From the NCBI GenBank assembly GCA_900473795.1, contig UCMT01000013.1, forward strand, positions 62,001 to 126,000: a DNA stretch of 64,000 nt, given 5' to 3'. Origin of the DNA: Hyphomicrobiales bacterium. GTDB taxonomy: Bacteria > Pseudomonadota > Alphaproteobacteria > Rhizobiales > Rhizobiaceae. The first letter of the stretch is position 1. Each line of letters opens with the position of its first letter. A program made the position numbers and the translations under genes. Shown here one piece after another: positions 14,908 to 24,892 of this stretch. The notes beneath the pieces were generated by a model, which saw nothing but the letters and a program-made list of their open reading frames with translations, searched no databases and was not told where the DNA came from.

Positions 14908-17139
14908 ATGACCATTTCCAATACCCGCCCCATCACCACCGACCTGATTGCCTCCCACGGCCTGAAGCCGGATGAGTATCAGCGCATCCTGGACCTGATC
15001 GGCCGCGAGCCGACCTTCACGGAACTCGGCATCTTCTCGGCGATGTGGAACGAACATTGCTCCTACAAGTCCTCGAAGAAGTGGCTGCGCACGCTGCCGA
15101 CCACCGGTCCGCGCGTCATTCAGGGCCCGGGCGAAAATGCCGGCGTCGTCGACATCGATGACGGCGACTGCGTCGTCTTCAAGATGGAGAGCCACAACCA
15201 CCCGTCCTATATCGAACCCTATCAGGGGGCGGCTACCGGCGTCGGCGGCATTCTGCGCGACGTCTTCACCATGGGCGCTCGGCCGATCGCGGCGATGAAC
15301 GCCCTGCGCTTCGGCGCTCCCGATCATCCTAAGACCCGTCACCTCGTTTCGGGCGTCGTTGCCGGTGTCGGCGGTTACGGCAATTCCTTCGGCGTGCCGA
15401 CCGTCGGCGGCGAGGTCGAATTCGACGCGCGCTACAACGGCAACATCCTCGTCAACGCCTTTGCCGCCGGCCTTGCCAAGTCCGACGCGATCTTCCTGTC
15501 GGAAGCCAAGGGCGTCGGCCTGCCGGTCGTCTATCTCGGAGCCAAGACCGGCCGCGACGGTGTCGGCGGCGCAACCATGGCGTCGGCCGAATTCGACGAG
15601 TCGATCGACGAGAAGCGCCCGACCGTGCAGGTCGGCGACCCCTTCACCGAAAAATGCCTGCTCGAAGCCTGCCTTGAGCTGATGAAGACGGGCGCGGTCA
15701 TCGCCATCCAGGACATGGGTGCCGCCGGCCTCACCTGCTCCGCCGTCGAAATGGGCGCCAAGGGCGACCTCGGCATCGAATTGCAGCTCGATCAGGTTCC
15801 GGTGCGCGAAGAGCACATGACCGCCTATGAAATGATGCTGTCGGAAAGCCAGGAGCGTATGCTCATGGTGCTTGAGCCCGCCAAGGAAGAGGTCGCCAAG
15901 GCGATCTTCGTCAAATGGGGCCTGGATTTCGCCATCGTCGGCAAGACCACGGACGACCTGCGTTTCCGCGTCATCCATCAGGGTGAGGAAGTGGCAAACC
16001 TGCCGATCAAGGAACTGGGCGACCAGGCGCCGGAATATGACCGCCCTTGGACACCGGCGAAAACGGCTGCGCCGCTTGCCGCCGATGATATTCCGCAGGC
16101 CGATGTCGCCGATGCCGTTCTTTCGCTTGTCGGGTCGGCCAACAACTCCTCGCGCCGCTGGGTTTATGAGCAGTACGACACGCTGATCCAGGGCAATTCA
16201 CTGCAACTGCCGGGCGGTGACGCCGGCGTCGTGCGCGTCGAAGGCCACCCGACCAAGGCGCTTGCCTTCTCCTCCGACGTGACGCCGCGCTATGTCGAGG
16301 CCGATCCGTTCGAAGGCGGCAAGCAGGCCGTTGCCGAATGCTGGCGCAATATCACGGCGACCGGCGCCTTGCCGCTGGCTGCGACCGACAACCTCAATTT
16401 TGGCAATCCGGAACGACCGGAAATCATGAGCCAGCTCGTCCATGCCATCAAGGGCATTGGCGAAGCCTGCCGCGCGCTCGAATTCCCGATCGTTTCCGGC
16501 AATGTCTCGCTCTACAACGAGACGAACGGCCAGGGCATTCTACCGACCCCGACCATCGGCGGCGTCGGCCTGCTCGACAACTGGTCGCAGATGGCGCGGA
16601 TCCGCTTTGCAGCCGAAGGTGAACAGATCCTCCTCGTCGGCGCGCCGGAAGGTCTCGGAACGCATCTCGGTCAGTCCGTCTACCTGCGCGATATCCACGG
16701 CCGCACCGATGGCCCTGCCCCGCATGTCGATCTCGCCCATGAGCGCAGGGCCGGCGACTTCGTCCGCAGCCTCATTGTCGACGGCCTGACGACCGCCGTG
16801 CATGATTGCTCCTCGGGCGGGCTTGCACTGGCGATTGCCGAAATGGCGATGGCGTCGGGCATCGGCGCAACGGTTTCGGCGGTCGCGGGCCGCGACCCCA
16901 TCCCCGTCTTCTTCGGAGAAGACCAGGGACGCTACGTCGTGACCGTGAAGCCGGAGCATGCAGACGTTGTCGCGGCGCGAGCAAGGGCTGCGGGCGTGTC
17001 TGCGCCCGTGATCGGAACCACCGGCGGTACCGAAGTCGTGCTCGGCTCGGCCAAGCCGCTCGCAGTTGCGCAATTGCGGTCAGTACATGAAGCATGGTTC
17101 CCGGATTTCATGGAAGGCAGCCTGCCGGAATCAAACTGA
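14908..17139 (+). CDS. purL: Phosphoribosylformylglycinamidine synthase, large subunit (short PurL)
   Basis: 743 residues, the short PurL form that needs separate PurQ and PurS. It carries [52 protein letters not shown], the linker [10 protein letters not shown], and a second AIRS-like half with [19 protein letters not shown] and [16 protein letters not shown]. It catalyses the ATP-dependent conversion of FGAR to FGAM with ammonia from PurQ, in purine synthesis. The 185 bases upstream hold no feature I can name. Next comes an unknown gene, then bolA and grxD, an order often seen in rhizobia. Confidence 0.97.
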   Translation: MTISNTRPITTDLIASHGLKPDEYQRILDLIGREPTFTELGIFSAMWNEHCSYKSSKKWLRTLPTTGPRVIQGPGENAGVVDIDDGDCVVFKMESHNHPSYIEPYQGAATGVGGILRDVFTMGARPIAAMNALRFGAPDHPKTRHLVSGVVAGVGGYGNSFGVPTVGGEVEFDARYNGNILVNAFAAGLAKSDAIFLSEAKGVGLPVVYLGAKTGRDGVGGATMASAEFDESIDEKRPTVQVGDPFTEKCLLEACLELMKTGAVIAIQDMGAAGLTCSAVEMGAKGDLGIELQLDQVPVREEHMTAYEMMLSESQERMLMVLEPAKEEVAKAIFVKWGLDFAIVGKTTDDLRFRVIHQGEEVANLPIKELGDQAPEYDRPWTPAKTAAPLAADDIPQADVADAVLSLVGSANNSSRRWVYEQYDTLIQGNSLQLPGGDAGVVRVEGHPTKALAFSSDVTPRYVEADPFEGGKQAVAECWRNITATGALPLAATDNLNFGNPERPEIMSQLVHAIKGIGEACRALEFPIVSGNVSLYNETNGQGILPTPTIGGVGLLDNWSQMARIRFAAEGEQILLVGAPEGLGTHLGQSVYLRDIHGRTDGPAPHVDLAHERRAGDFVRSLIVDGLTTAVHDCSSGGLALAIAEMAMASGIGATVSAVAGRDPIPVFFGEDQGRYVVTVKPEHADVVAARARAAGVSAPVIGTTGGTEVVLGSAKPLAVAQLRSVHEAWFPDFMEGSLPESN

Positions 17140-17328
17140 CGCGGAATCCAAGCGTCCTCCCGCACGGGTTTTCCCGCTGAACTGGCCGTCAGTTTGGCGG
17201 TTTGCCCCGGCCGGTCGCCTCCTGCTCGGAAAGAATGCTGAAACAAAAGAAACAGCGGTCTTTCCGACGCCTATCTGAGCCCTATCTGGTGGCTCACATG
17301 AACACACGGATAAGCTTCAGGGGAACGC

Positions 17329-18084
17329 ATGGGCAGAGGGGAAACGCGCTGGTACACGTGGCTGAACAAATTGCGCCGCTCCTGGCGGTATCGCCTGGCT
17401 TATCGGCTCGCGCGGCCGCAGGCGCCGAAACAGCCTGCCCCTTTCCATGGTCCGGTGCTGATCGTTGGTTCTGCGCCTGTTTCCACCTTGCCGGACGGAT
17501 TTGACAGCCGTTTTGCCGTGATTTGCGTCAACGGTTCCCAAATTGCGACGGCGGGCTGGGGTATCGATGCGCCGGATGTCACGTTCCTGCAATTCAACCA
17601 GGTAGAAGGCAAAGGCGAGCGCGCGGTCGCCGTGCGCCACGCTCTGTCGGGCAAACGCTGCGGCATTCTCTACGTGCTGCGGTGGCCGAAGAGCGAGGCA
17701 CGATTGCGCGAAGGTCTCGCCGCTTTTGATTATGGCTTCAATGAATTGCGGCTTATCAATCAGTATCACCGAACCCGGCTGGCTGACGTCGTGCTCGGTC
17801 GCATCGTGCCCGAGAGCGACAACGAATCCAAATTCTCGAACGGTATCACTGCCGTTCTCTACGCCATTCACAGCGGTGCAACCGACGTCATCATCACGGG
17901 GATCGATCCGTCGTCGACCGGCCATGTCTACAACGACTTCAAAATGCAGAGGCTGCATTCCGATACCGACGTAAAAATCCTGATGGAACTGTTGGAACGC
18001 GGTTTTCGCCTCTATACAAGTGATCCTCATGTGGCAGAATCGACGGGATTGCCGCTGTGGAGCAAGAAAGAACTGAGGGAGTAG
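17329..18084 (+). CDS. Conserved hypothetical protein, nucleotide-sugar/DUF115-like Rossmann pattern
   Basis: 251 residues. After a basic N-terminus it has a Rossmann-like start (GPVLIVGSAPVSTLPDGF, then FAVICVNGSQIATAGWG) and a later segment KFSNGITAVLYAIHSGATDV-IITGIDPSS. The G-S-A-P motif followed by an ASN-rich strand resembles DUF115 and GT29-like enzymes, which bind a nucleotide-linked donor. That resemblance is weak and no catalytic residue is certain. No signal peptide or membrane helix. It stands between purL and bolA, ending 3 bases before bolA, so it is probably co-transcribed with bolA-grxD. Confidence 0.75.
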   Translation: MGRGETRWYTWLNKLRRSWRYRLAYRLARPQAPKQPAPFHGPVLIVGSAPVSTLPDGFDSRFAVICVNGSQIATAGWGIDAPDVTFLQFNQVEGKGERAVAVRHALSGKRCGILYVLRWPKSEARLREGLAAFDYGFNELRLINQYHRTRLADVVLGRIVPESDNESKFSNGITAVLYAIHSGATDVIITGIDPSSTGHVYNDFKMQRLHSDTDVKILMELLERGFRLYTSDPHVAESTGLPLWSKKELRE

Positions 18085-18087
18085 CGC

Positions 18088-18321
18088 ATGCCGATGACAC
18101 CGGGCGATATTGAAGACATGATCAAATCCGGTATCCCGGGCGCCAAGGTGACAATCCGGGACCTGGCCGGCGACGGCGACCACTATGCCGCCGAAGTCGT
18201 GGCAGAGGCCTTCCGTGGCAAGAGCCGGGTTCAGCAGCACCAGATGGTCTACAATGCGCTGAAGGGAAATATGGGCGGCGTTCTGCACGCACTCGCCCTT
18301 CAGACATCCGCGCCGGAGTAA
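18088..18321 (+). CDS. bolA: BolA family protein
   Basis: 77 residues: MTPGDIEDMIKSGIPGAKVTIRDL, DHYAAEVVAEAFRGKSRVQQHQMVYNAL, and a short tail. The H in QQHQMVY is the conserved BolA histidine that, with a glutaredoxin cysteine, ligates a [2Fe-2S] cluster. The monothiol glutaredoxin grxD lies 369 bases downstream, the usual partner for iron/iron-sulfur signalling. Confidence 0.95.
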   Translation: MPMTPGDIEDMIKSGIPGAKVTIRDLAGDGDHYAAEVVAEAFRGKSRVQQHQMVYNALKGNMGGVLHALALQTSAPE

Positions 18322-18327
18322 GACTTT

Positions 18328-18552
18328 ATGGCCGGGCTGATGAATGAACTGGTCAGCGGCGTTGTCGAGAGCGTTCTGAAGGAAATTCTCAAGAAGACCG
18401 GCGGCCGTGCGGCAACGAAACGCCAGAAACGGCAGGCGCGGTCTGCGACCACCGGCCGGTTCAAGAAGGCGACCGCGAAAAGAGCCGCAAGGCCCGCGAA
18501 AAAGCAGGTGAGCCGCCGCAGGACGGCCGCCTCGCGGAGCAAGACGCGCTGA
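18328..18552 (+). CDS. Small, strongly basic protein between bolA and grxD
   Basis: 74 residues. The first 25 form an amphipathic helix (MNELVSGVVESVLKEILKKT). The remainder is a run of K, R, A, T and S resembling histone H1 or bacterial nucleoid tails (KRQKRQARSATTGRFKKATA). It starts 6 bases after the bolA stop. An RNA- or DNA-binding role is suggested by charge alone; no family recognised. Confidence 0.65.
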   Translation: MAGLMNELVSGVVESVLKEILKKTGGRAATKRQKRQARSATTGRFKKATAKRAARPAKKQVSRRRTAASRSKTR

Positions 18553-18689
18553 TTCGCCGGCGGTGTGTTGCCGCCGGCAAGCCATCAATTTTTGTTGGGA
18601 TCGGGTGATGAAAATCACAGGCGCGCATGCTATCTAGAATGGATCGACACCCCCGGCCCTTGACGCTGGAGCACGAAGGACTACGACTT

Positions 18690-19025
18690 ATGAGCGGAAT
18701 CAACGAATTCATCGACAACGAAGTAAAGAGCAACGATGTCGTTCTCTTCATGAAGGGCACGCCGCAATTCCCCCAATGTGGGTTCTCTGGGCAGGTGGTC
18801 CAGATGCTCGACTATATCGGCGTCGACTATAAGGGCATCAATGTGCTTGCCGATGCCGATCTTCGCCAGGGTATCAAGGACTATTCCAACTGGCCGACCA
18901 TTCCGCAGCTCTACATCAAGGGCGAGTTCATCGGCGGCTGTGACATCGTCCGCGAGATGTTCCAGGCCGGCGAACTCCAGTCGCATTTCGAAGAAGCCGG
19001 TATCGCCGTCAAGGGCGCCGCCTGA
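18690..19025 (+). CDS. grxD: Monothiol glutaredoxin (Grx4/GrxD)
   Basis: 111 residues with the monothiol site CGFS at 30-33 (PQFPQCGFSGQ), the TVP-like WPTIPQLYIKGEFIGGCDIV segment and a C-terminal helix. Monothiol Grx proteins carry and hand over [2Fe-2S] clusters with glutathione and BolA. ATG at 18690. A strong terminator follows. Confidence 0.95.
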   Translation: MSGINEFIDNEVKSNDVVLFMKGTPQFPQCGFSGQVVQMLDYIGVDYKGINVLADADLRQGIKDYSNWPTIPQLYIKGEFIGGCDIVREMFQAGELQSHFEEAGIAVKGAA

Positions 19026-19052
19026 AATCTGACATCGGTTACAGGGCACCTG

Positions 19053-19078
19053 AAAAAAGGCGGGTCACCGCCTTTTTT
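19053..19078 (+). terminator. Rho-independent terminator after grxD
   Basis: AAAAAAGGCGG / CCGCCTTTTTT, a perfect 11-bp stem with a GTCA loop and a T6 end. It separates the purL-grxD group from the exporters. The 306 bases to the next start (19079-19384) hold no gene or motif I can support. Confidence 0.85.
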
Positions 19079-19384
19079 GATTCCGACGAACCGTGAAGCC
19101 TCCCTAATATTGCGCGACCTTTAACAGTCGCAGCCAATATGAAGCGGCTGTCACAGGATGGTCGCAGAAAAGGGCGTAAGCACACGCAGGCAGACATTAC
19201 CGGTTCAATGCCTGCGCCAATCCCAACAAGGCTCATCCCGTTATTGCTTTGAAAGCCCTTCGAGCCTCGCTTTCGACCAGATATGGGACTACCAGCTCCA
19301 GCATTTTCATCCGCGTCTGCTTCCCGTTTGGAAACATATTGTTTTCGGTTCAGGCGCCCGGCACTTCTGCCCAGGAATATTCCT

Positions 19385-20620
19385 ATGACCGTGACCACCG
19401 AAGCACCGGGCCTTCCGGCTTTGTCGAAACCGCAATTCGTGGCGCTGATGGCCATGCTGATGGCAATCAACGCGATTTCGATCGATATCATGCTGCCGGG
19501 CCTGCAGGAAATCGGCGCCAGCCTCGGCGTTGCCGATGAAAATACGCGCCAATACGTCATAACCGCCTATCTGCTCGGCATGGGTTGCGCGCAACTGTTC
19601 TTCGGTCCGCTTTCCGACCGGTTCGGCCGCAAACTGCCGCTTCTCGGCGGCCTCGGTGTCTATGCCCTTTGCGCGCTTGCCATCGTCTTTGTCCCAAGTT
19701 TCGCCGGACTTCTGGTGCTGCGCTTCATGCAAGGCATCGGCGCTGCCGCGACGCGGGTCATCACCATCTCGATCGTTCGCGACGTCTATGGCGGGCGGAT
19801 GATGGCGGAGGTCATGTCGCTGGTCATGATGGTCTTCATGATCGTACCGGTCATTGCACCGAGCGTCGGCCAGTTGATCATGATCTTTGCCGAATGGCAC
19901 ATGATCTTCGTGGTCATCTGTCTGTTTGCGCTGCTGGTGGCGACACTGGTCGCGCTGCGGCTGCCCGAAACGCTCTCGGTCGAACATCGCCGCCCGTTCA
20001 CGGTCGCGTCCATCGTCGAAGCGTTCGGCATCGTGCTGAGCAATCGCGTCTCGCTCTGCTATTCGCTGGCCGCATCCTTCATCTTCGGCTCGCTGTTCGG
20101 CTTCATCAATTCCGCACAGCAGATTCTGGTCGGCATCTACCAGCTTGGCCACTGGTTCCCGCTGGTCTTTGCGGGTTTCGCCGGCACAATGGCTGTCGCT
20201 TCCTTCACCAACTCGCGGCTCGTCAAGCGCTACGGCATGCGCCGCCTGTCGCACGGCGCTCTGATTGGGTTTGCACTCGCCAGTTTCGCCTGGGCCATGG
20301 CCTCGTTGTTCGGCGTGCTGCCTCTTTGGCTCTTCGTGTTGCTCTATGGCGCGGTCATGTTCCAGTTCGGCCTGATCGGTCCGAATTTCAACGCCATGGC
20401 GATGGAACCGCTCGGCCATGTCGCCGGAACCGCATCCTCGGTGCTGGGTTTTACCCAGACGATCGGCGGTGCGACCATTGGCGCCCTGATCGGCCAGGCC
20501 TTCGACGGCACCGTCACGCCGCTTGCCATGGGCTTCCTGTCGCTCTCCGTCATCGGCCTGGTCTTCGTGTTCGTCGCCGAAAAAGGCAGGCTTTTCAGCC
20601 CGCATAATCCGTCCATTTAA
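19385..20620 (+). CDS. Bcr/CflA-family MFS drug exporter (copy 1)
   Basis: 411 residues, 12 predicted membrane helices (DHA1 group). The Bcr/CflA features are INAISIDIMLPGLQEIGASL in helix 1, the loop-2/3 motif FFGPLSDRFGRKLPLL, and LRFMQGIGAAATRVITISIVRDVYGG in helices 4-5. It should export drugs or metabolites by proton antiport. The ATG at 19385 follows AGGA at good spacing; the frame is open further 5' but without support. The next gene is a close paralogue, 36 bases downstream. Confidence 0.9.
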   Translation: MTVTTEAPGLPALSKPQFVALMAMLMAINAISIDIMLPGLQEIGASLGVADENTRQYVITAYLLGMGCAQLFFGPLSDRFGRKLPLLGGLGVYALCALAIVFVPSFAGLLVLRFMQGIGAAATRVITISIVRDVYGGRMMAEVMSLVMMVFMIVPVIAPSVGQLIMIFAEWHMIFVVICLFALLVATLVALRLPETLSVEHRRPFTVASIVEAFGIVLSNRVSLCYSLAASFIFGSLFGFINSAQQILVGIYQLGHWFPLVFAGFAGTMAVASFTNSRLVKRYGMRRLSHGALIGFALASFAWAMASLFGVLPLWLFVLLYGAVMFQFGLIGPNFNAMAMEPLGHVAGTASSVLGFTQTIGGATIGALIGQAFDGTVTPLAMGFLSLSVIGLVFVFVAEKGRLFSPHNPSI

Positions 20621-20656
20621 CGACTGTCTCCTCCCAAGACATCCATAGGTTCCTTC

Positions 20657-21943
20657 ATGTCCGCCACCACCACCACCGAACACATCGAAAATATCGGCTC
20701 CTCCCGAATAGGCCTCGGCTTCTTCGAATTCGTTATCACCATCGCCCTGATGACCGCGAGCGTGGCGATCGCCATCGACATCATGCTGCCGGCCCTGCCC
20801 GCCATCGGCCAGTCGCTCAACGTCGCCAACACCAACGACACGCAACTGATCATCGGCATCTTCTTCCTCGGTTTCGGCTGCTCGCAGATCATCTTCGGCA
20901 GCCTGTCTGACACGTTCGGACGGCGCACGATCCTGCTCGGTGGTCTCGCCTTCTTCACCGTGACGATGTTGGGGGCTGCCGCGACCGAGAGTTTTGAAAT
21001 GCTCCTCCTCCTGCGATTCGTGCAGGGCATCGGCGCCGCAGCGGTTCGCATCACCACCATGGCGGTGGTGCGGGACTGCTTCGGCGGCCGCGAAATGGCC
21101 CGTGTCATGTCCTATGTGATGATCGTCTTCATGATCGTGCCGATCGTTGCCCCTTCGCTTGGCCAGGCGGTGATCTATTATGCGAACTGGCATTGGATCT
21201 TCATCCTGCTCGGCTGCGTCGGCGCCATCCTCTTCGTCTGGGCGGGCTTGCGGCTGAAGGAATCGCTGCCGCAGGAAGAGCGTCTGCCTCTGTCGGCGGC
21301 CTCCGTCGCCTCCGGATTCCGCACGGTGCTCACCAATCGCGTCACCTGCGGCTACATGATCGGCATGACGCTCTTCACCGCCGTCATCTGCGCCTATATC
21401 GTCACCGTCCAGCAGATCTTCGGCGAGGTCTACGGCCTCGGCGACTGGCTGCCGATCGCCTTTGCCGGAACCGCCGGAGGCATTGCAGTCGCCAACTTCG
21501 CCAACGGCTATTTTGTTCGCAGCTTCGGCATGCGGCGCATCTCGCATGCGGCAACGATCCTGTTCACGCTGCTGTCCGGCCTAGGACTGTTGATTTCGCT
21601 CGGCGGCAAGCCGGACTTCCTGCTCGCCTATCTGCTGTTTTCCGTGCTGCTGATGATGTTTGCCGTGATCGCCACCAACTTCACGGCGATCGCGCTCGAG
21701 CCCATGGGTCATCTGGCAGGCACGGCGACGGCGATCACCGGATTCGTCTCGACAACCGGCGGGGCTCTGATCGGCGGCGCGGTCGGTCAGATGTTCAACG
21801 GCACGGTGCAGCCGCTGTTTGCGGGTTTCACCGCTTTCGGAGCGGTAACGATCCTCGCGACGCTCTGGGCGGAAAGGGGCAAACTCTTCACGCATCCGGG
21901 CGACGATCACGCCGCGCTGGAGGCGGGCGGCGGTCATATGTGA
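20657..21943 (+). CDS. Bcr/CflA-family MFS drug exporter (copy 2)
   Basis: 428 residues, 12 predicted helices, with the same landmarks as the previous gene: VAIAIDIMLPALPAIGQSLN, IIFGSLSDTFGRRTILL, LRFVQGIGAAAVRITTMAVV, and GHLAGTATAITGFVSTTGGA near the end. It has a longer N-terminal cytoplasmic stretch. A tandem duplication followed by divergence is the simple reading; alternatively the two form a heterodimer. Confidence 0.9.
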   Translation: MSATTTTEHIENIGSSRIGLGFFEFVITIALMTASVAIAIDIMLPALPAIGQSLNVANTNDTQLIIGIFFLGFGCSQIIFGSLSDTFGRRTILLGGLAFFTVTMLGAAATESFEMLLLLRFVQGIGAAAVRITTMAVVRDCFGGREMARVMSYVMIVFMIVPIVAPSLGQAVIYYANWHWIFILLGCVGAILFVWAGLRLKESLPQEERLPLSAASVASGFRTVLTNRVTCGYMIGMTLFTAVICAYIVTVQQIFGEVYGLGDWLPIAFAGTAGGIAVANFANGYFVRSFGMRRISHAATILFTLLSGLGLLISLGGKPDFLLAYLLFSVLLMMFAVIATNFTAIALEPMGHLAGTATAITGFVSTTGGALIGGAVGQMFNGTVQPLFAGFTAFGAVTILATLWAERGKLFTHPGDDHAALEAGGGHM

Positions 21944-21957
21944 TCTCACAGTCACGG

Positions 21958-21994
21958 AAAAGGCCCGCTCGACCGATGCCGAGCGGGCCTTTTT
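21958..21994 (+). terminator. Rho-independent terminator after the exporter pair
   Basis: AAAAGGCCCGCTC / GAGCGGGCCTTTT, 13-bp stem, 10-base loop, ending in T5. Placed between the exporters (+) and the inositol-phosphatase-like gene (-); it can act in both directions. Confidence 0.85.
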
Positions 21995-22014
21995 GTCTGC
22001 ATTGTCTTGCCGTC

Positions 22015-22839
22015 TCAGACGGTAAAGACCTCGCGGCGAAGCACGTCCCAGCAATCCTTGTCGCAGGCCACCAGAAGGCCGCCATTGAGATGATCCGGGC
22101 GATAGGGCGAGCCGTCGAACCGCGCGGCATAGGCCCCCGCCTCTTCAGCGATCAGCGTACCGGCAAGGTGATCCCAGGGCATCAGTTTCTGATACATCAG
22201 GAAATGGAAATGCCCGGCGGCGAATGCGCGGTACTCATGCGCCGCACAGCGATAGCTCGTGGCGATGCGGACCTTCGCCATGTTGCCCATGACGACGCGG
22301 CGGCTTTCCGCCGAATAAAATCCGGTCGATGCGCAGCCGACAAGGCTTTCGAGCGGCAGAGACGGCGCGACGCTCAACCGCTCCTGCGAACCATCCGCCT
22401 TGCAAAGCCAGGCGCCGGCGCCTTTTTCGGCGATCACCCAGTCGTTGCCCATCGGATCGTAGATCACGCCGGCGACGGTTTCGCCCTTGGCGACGACGGA
22501 GGCCATGACGCCGAAAAGCGGCATGCCGGCGGCATAGTTGAAAGTGCCGTCGATCGGATCGACGATAACAGCGAGATCGGCCCCCGCAAGGCGGTCCAGA
22601 AGCGCCGGATCGGCGGCGACCGACTCTTCGCCGATAAACAGCGCATCCGGGGCAACCTCCGTCATGCGCGCCTTGATCAGGCGTTCCGCCGCTTCGTCGG
22701 CTTTCGTCACAAGGTCGATGGCTTCCGATTTCATCCGCACGTCACCCGTGCCGAGATTGCGGAACTTCGGCAGGATCTCCTTGACCGCAGCCTCCTGCAG
22801 GATATTGGCGATGGCTGCGATATCGATGGCAGATGTCAT
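22015..22839 (-). CDS. Inositol monophosphatase family protein (CysQ/SuhB-like)
   Basis: 274 residues with the Mg-dependent phosphatase motifs: [32 protein letters not shown] (metal ligands) and [17 protein letters not shown]. Candidate substrates are inositol phosphates, histidinol phosphate or 3'-phosphoadenosine 5'-phosphate; the sequence alone does not separate them. Its ATG overlaps the ttcA stop (ATGA, 22836-22839), so the two are translationally coupled. Confidence 0.88.
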   Translation of the reverse strand: MTSAIDIAAIANILQEAAVKEILPKFRNLGTGDVRMKSEAIDLVTKADEAAERLIKARMTEVAPDALFIGEESVAADPALLDRLAGADLAVIVDPIDGTFNYAAGMPLFGVMASVVAKGETVAGVIYDPMGNDWVIAEKGAGAWLCKADGSQERLSVAPSLPLESLVGCASTGFYSAESRRVVMGNMAKVRIATSYRCAAHEYRAFAAGHFHFLMYQKLMPWDHLAGTLIAEEAGAYAARFDGSPYRPDHLNGGLLVACDKDCWDVLRREVFTV

Positions 22840-23726
22840 GCTTTGGGCTCCGCGAACAGGGATTGGAAATCGAACAGTTTCGGGTCGAGCAGATGCGACG
22901 GATTGACGTGGCCGAGCGCCCTCAGCATCGTGTCCTTGCGACCCGGCATACGGCGTTCGATATCCGCCAGCATCGCCTTCATGGCATTGCGCTCCAGCCC
23001 GTCCTGCGAGCCGCAGAGATCGCAGGGAATGATCGGAAATTCCATCGCAGCGGCGAATTTGGCGAGATCGTCCTCGGCTGCGTAGGCGAGCGGCCTGAGC
23101 ACCATCAGATCGCCATCGTCGTTCAGGAGTTTGGCCGGCATCGAGGCGAGCCTGCCGCCATGGAAGAAGTTCATGAAGAAGGTCTCGAGGATATCCTCGC
23201 GGTGGTGGCCGAGCACCAGCGCGTCGCAGCCTTCCTCGCGGGCGATGCGGTAGAGATTGCCGCGGCGCAGGCGTGAACAGAGCGCGCAATACGTACCGCC
23301 CGCCGGTACCTTTTCCTTCACGATCGAATAGGTATCGCGATATTCGATCCGGTGCTGGACGCCGATCGAGGTCAGGTAATCCGGCAGCACATGCTTGGGG
23401 AAATTCGGCTGGCCCTGATCGAGATTGCAAGCGACGAGTTCGACGGGCAGCAGGCCGCGCCATTGCAGGTCCATCAAAAGTGCCAGCAGACTGTAGCTGT
23501 CCTTGCCGCCGGAGACGCCGATCAGCCAGCGCTTCTGGCCCTTCAGCATGCCGAAATCCTCGATCGCCTGCCGCACCTGCCGCAGCAGCCGCTTGCGCAG
23601 CTTGTTGAACGAAACCGAGGACGGCATCTTGGCAAAGATCGGATGCAGCGCGTCGTCAGGGGCCTGATCGGCGCCGGCTGAACGCTCTTCGAGATCGGCG
23701 CCCAGAGATTGAGTGGAAATATCCAT
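22836..23726 (-). CDS. ttcA: tRNA 2-thiocytidine(32) synthetase TtcA
   Basis: 296 residues: PP-loop SGGKDS (72-77), and two CxxC pairs (TYCALCSR and IPCDLCGS) that bind the [4Fe-4S] cluster used to thiolate C32 of some tRNAs. [19 protein letters not shown] and the C-terminal [10 protein letters not shown] are typical. A 35-residue N-terminal extension precedes the conserved core. Adjacent to an inositol-phosphatase-like gene. Confidence 0.95.
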   Translation of the reverse strand: MDISTQSLGADLEERSAGADQAPDDALHPIFAKMPSSVSFNKLRKRLLRQVRQAIEDFGMLKGQKRWLIGVSGGKDSYSLLALLMDLQWRGLLPVELVACNLDQGQPNFPKHVLPDYLTSIGVQHRIEYRDTYSIVKEKVPAGGTYCALCSRLRRGNLYRIAREEGCDALVLGHHREDILETFFMNFFHGGRLASMPAKLLNDDGDLMVLRPLAYAAEDDLAKFAAAMEFPIIPCDLCGSQDGLERNAMKAMLADIERRMPGRKDTMLRALGHVNPSHLLDPKLFDFQSLFAEPKA

Positions 23727-23856
23727 GACAGAGTCCCGGATTGGAAAGCGCGCAGATCAGAGCGGCGCGTGTGCTATGCCCTGCACTTGCCCGTCTGCGC
23801 CCGCAAGATCAAGGAAAATGCGCTGGCAATCCTGTGAAACTTCCGCAACGGCGATC

Positions 23857-24801
23857 TCAGCCGCCGAATACGGACCACCCGGTGCGGCTCGCCAGCATTT
23901 CGAGCGCCAGCGAACCGAGCAGTGAATTGCCGTTGTGATTGAGCCCGGGCGACCAGACCGCGACGGAGGCCTTGCCCGGCGCCGCGACCAGAATGCCGCC
24001 GCCGACGCCGCTCTTGCCGGGAAGGCCGACGCGATAGGCGAAATCGCCCGAGCCGTCATAGTGGCCGCAGGTCAGCATCAGCGCATTGATACGCCGCGCC
24101 CTCTGGCGCGAAACGACGGAATGTTGCGTCAGCGGATTGCTGCCGGAGGCGGCAAGGAACAACCCTGCCTTTGCCAGCTGGACGCAGCTCATCGCCAGCG
24201 CGCACTGATGGAAATAGACACCGAGAACGTGCTCCACCGGATGGTCGAGCTTGCCGAAGGAACGCATGAAATTGGCAAGGGCGAAATTGCGATAACCGGT
24301 CGCGGCCTCCGAGCGCGCCACCTCGTGATCGATGAGGATATCCTCGTCATCGGCAAGATAGCGAACGAAGCGGACGATTTCGCCGATCGCCTCGCGCGGC
24401 GTGTGGCCCGCCAGAACAAGGTCGGTAATGGCAATCGCGCCGGCATTGATGAAGGGGTTACGCGGAATTCCATGCTCCTGTTCAAGCTGCACGATGGAAT
24501 TGAAGGCGGAACCGGAGGGCTCGCGCCCGACCCGCTTCCAGATATTTTCGCCGTGCTTGCCAAGCGCCAGCGTCAAAGTGAAGACCTTGGAGATACTCTG
24601 TATCGAGAAGGGAATCTCGGCGTCACCGGCGCGGTAGACGCTGCCATCCACCGTAACGACCGCCATGCCGAAACGTGTTGGGTCGACGCGAGCGAGCTGC
24701 GGGATGTAGTCGGCAACCTTGCCTTCGCCGAGCCGCGGCGCCAGTTCGTGGTGGATATCATCGACAATCGACTGCAGGTCCAACGGTTCCGTGCCGGGCA
24801 T
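23857..24801 (-). CDS. glsA: Glutaminase A
   Basis: 314 residues, beta-lactamase-like serine glutaminase. The motifs are [20 protein letters not shown] (S-x-x-K: S69/K72), [22 protein letters not shown], and [25 protein letters not shown]. It hydrolyses glutamine to glutamate and ammonia. Full length, no upstream partner. The 130 bases between it and ttcA hold nothing recognised. Confidence 0.95.
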   Translation of the reverse strand: MPGTEPLDLQSIVDDIHHELAPRLGEGKVADYIPQLARVDPTRFGMAVVTVDGSVYRAGDAEIPFSIQSISKVFTLTLALGKHGENIWKRVGREPSGSAFNSIVQLEQEHGIPRNPFINAGAIAITDLVLAGHTPREAIGEIVRFVRYLADDEDILIDHEVARSEAATGYRNFALANFMRSFGKLDHPVEHVLGVYFHQCALAMSCVQLAKAGLFLAASGSNPLTQHSVVSRQRARRINALMLTCGHYDGSGDFAYRVGLPGKSGVGGGILVAAPGKASVAVWSPGLNHNGNSLLGSLALEMLASRTGWSVFGG

Positions 24802-24831
24802 CAGCCATTCTCCGCATCAGTGCTGGGCAAC

Positions 24832-24859
24832 AAAAAAGCCACCCATCTCTGAGTGGCTT
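24832..24859 (-). terminator. Rho-independent terminator of rpsD
   Basis: On the minus strand GTGGCTT pairs with AAGCCAC (7 bp) around a 10-base loop and is followed by T6. It lies 33 bases after the rpsD stop and upstream of glsA. Confidence 0.8.
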
Positions 24860-24892
24860 CTCCGAATTTCACAAGGCCGAGGCCAGAAGAAA

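Noticed and set aside
19307-21547. 746-codon minus-strand open frame
   Set aside because: It is antisense to both MFS genes, has the H/D/R/A-rich composition of GC-driven shadow frames, and no domain pattern.
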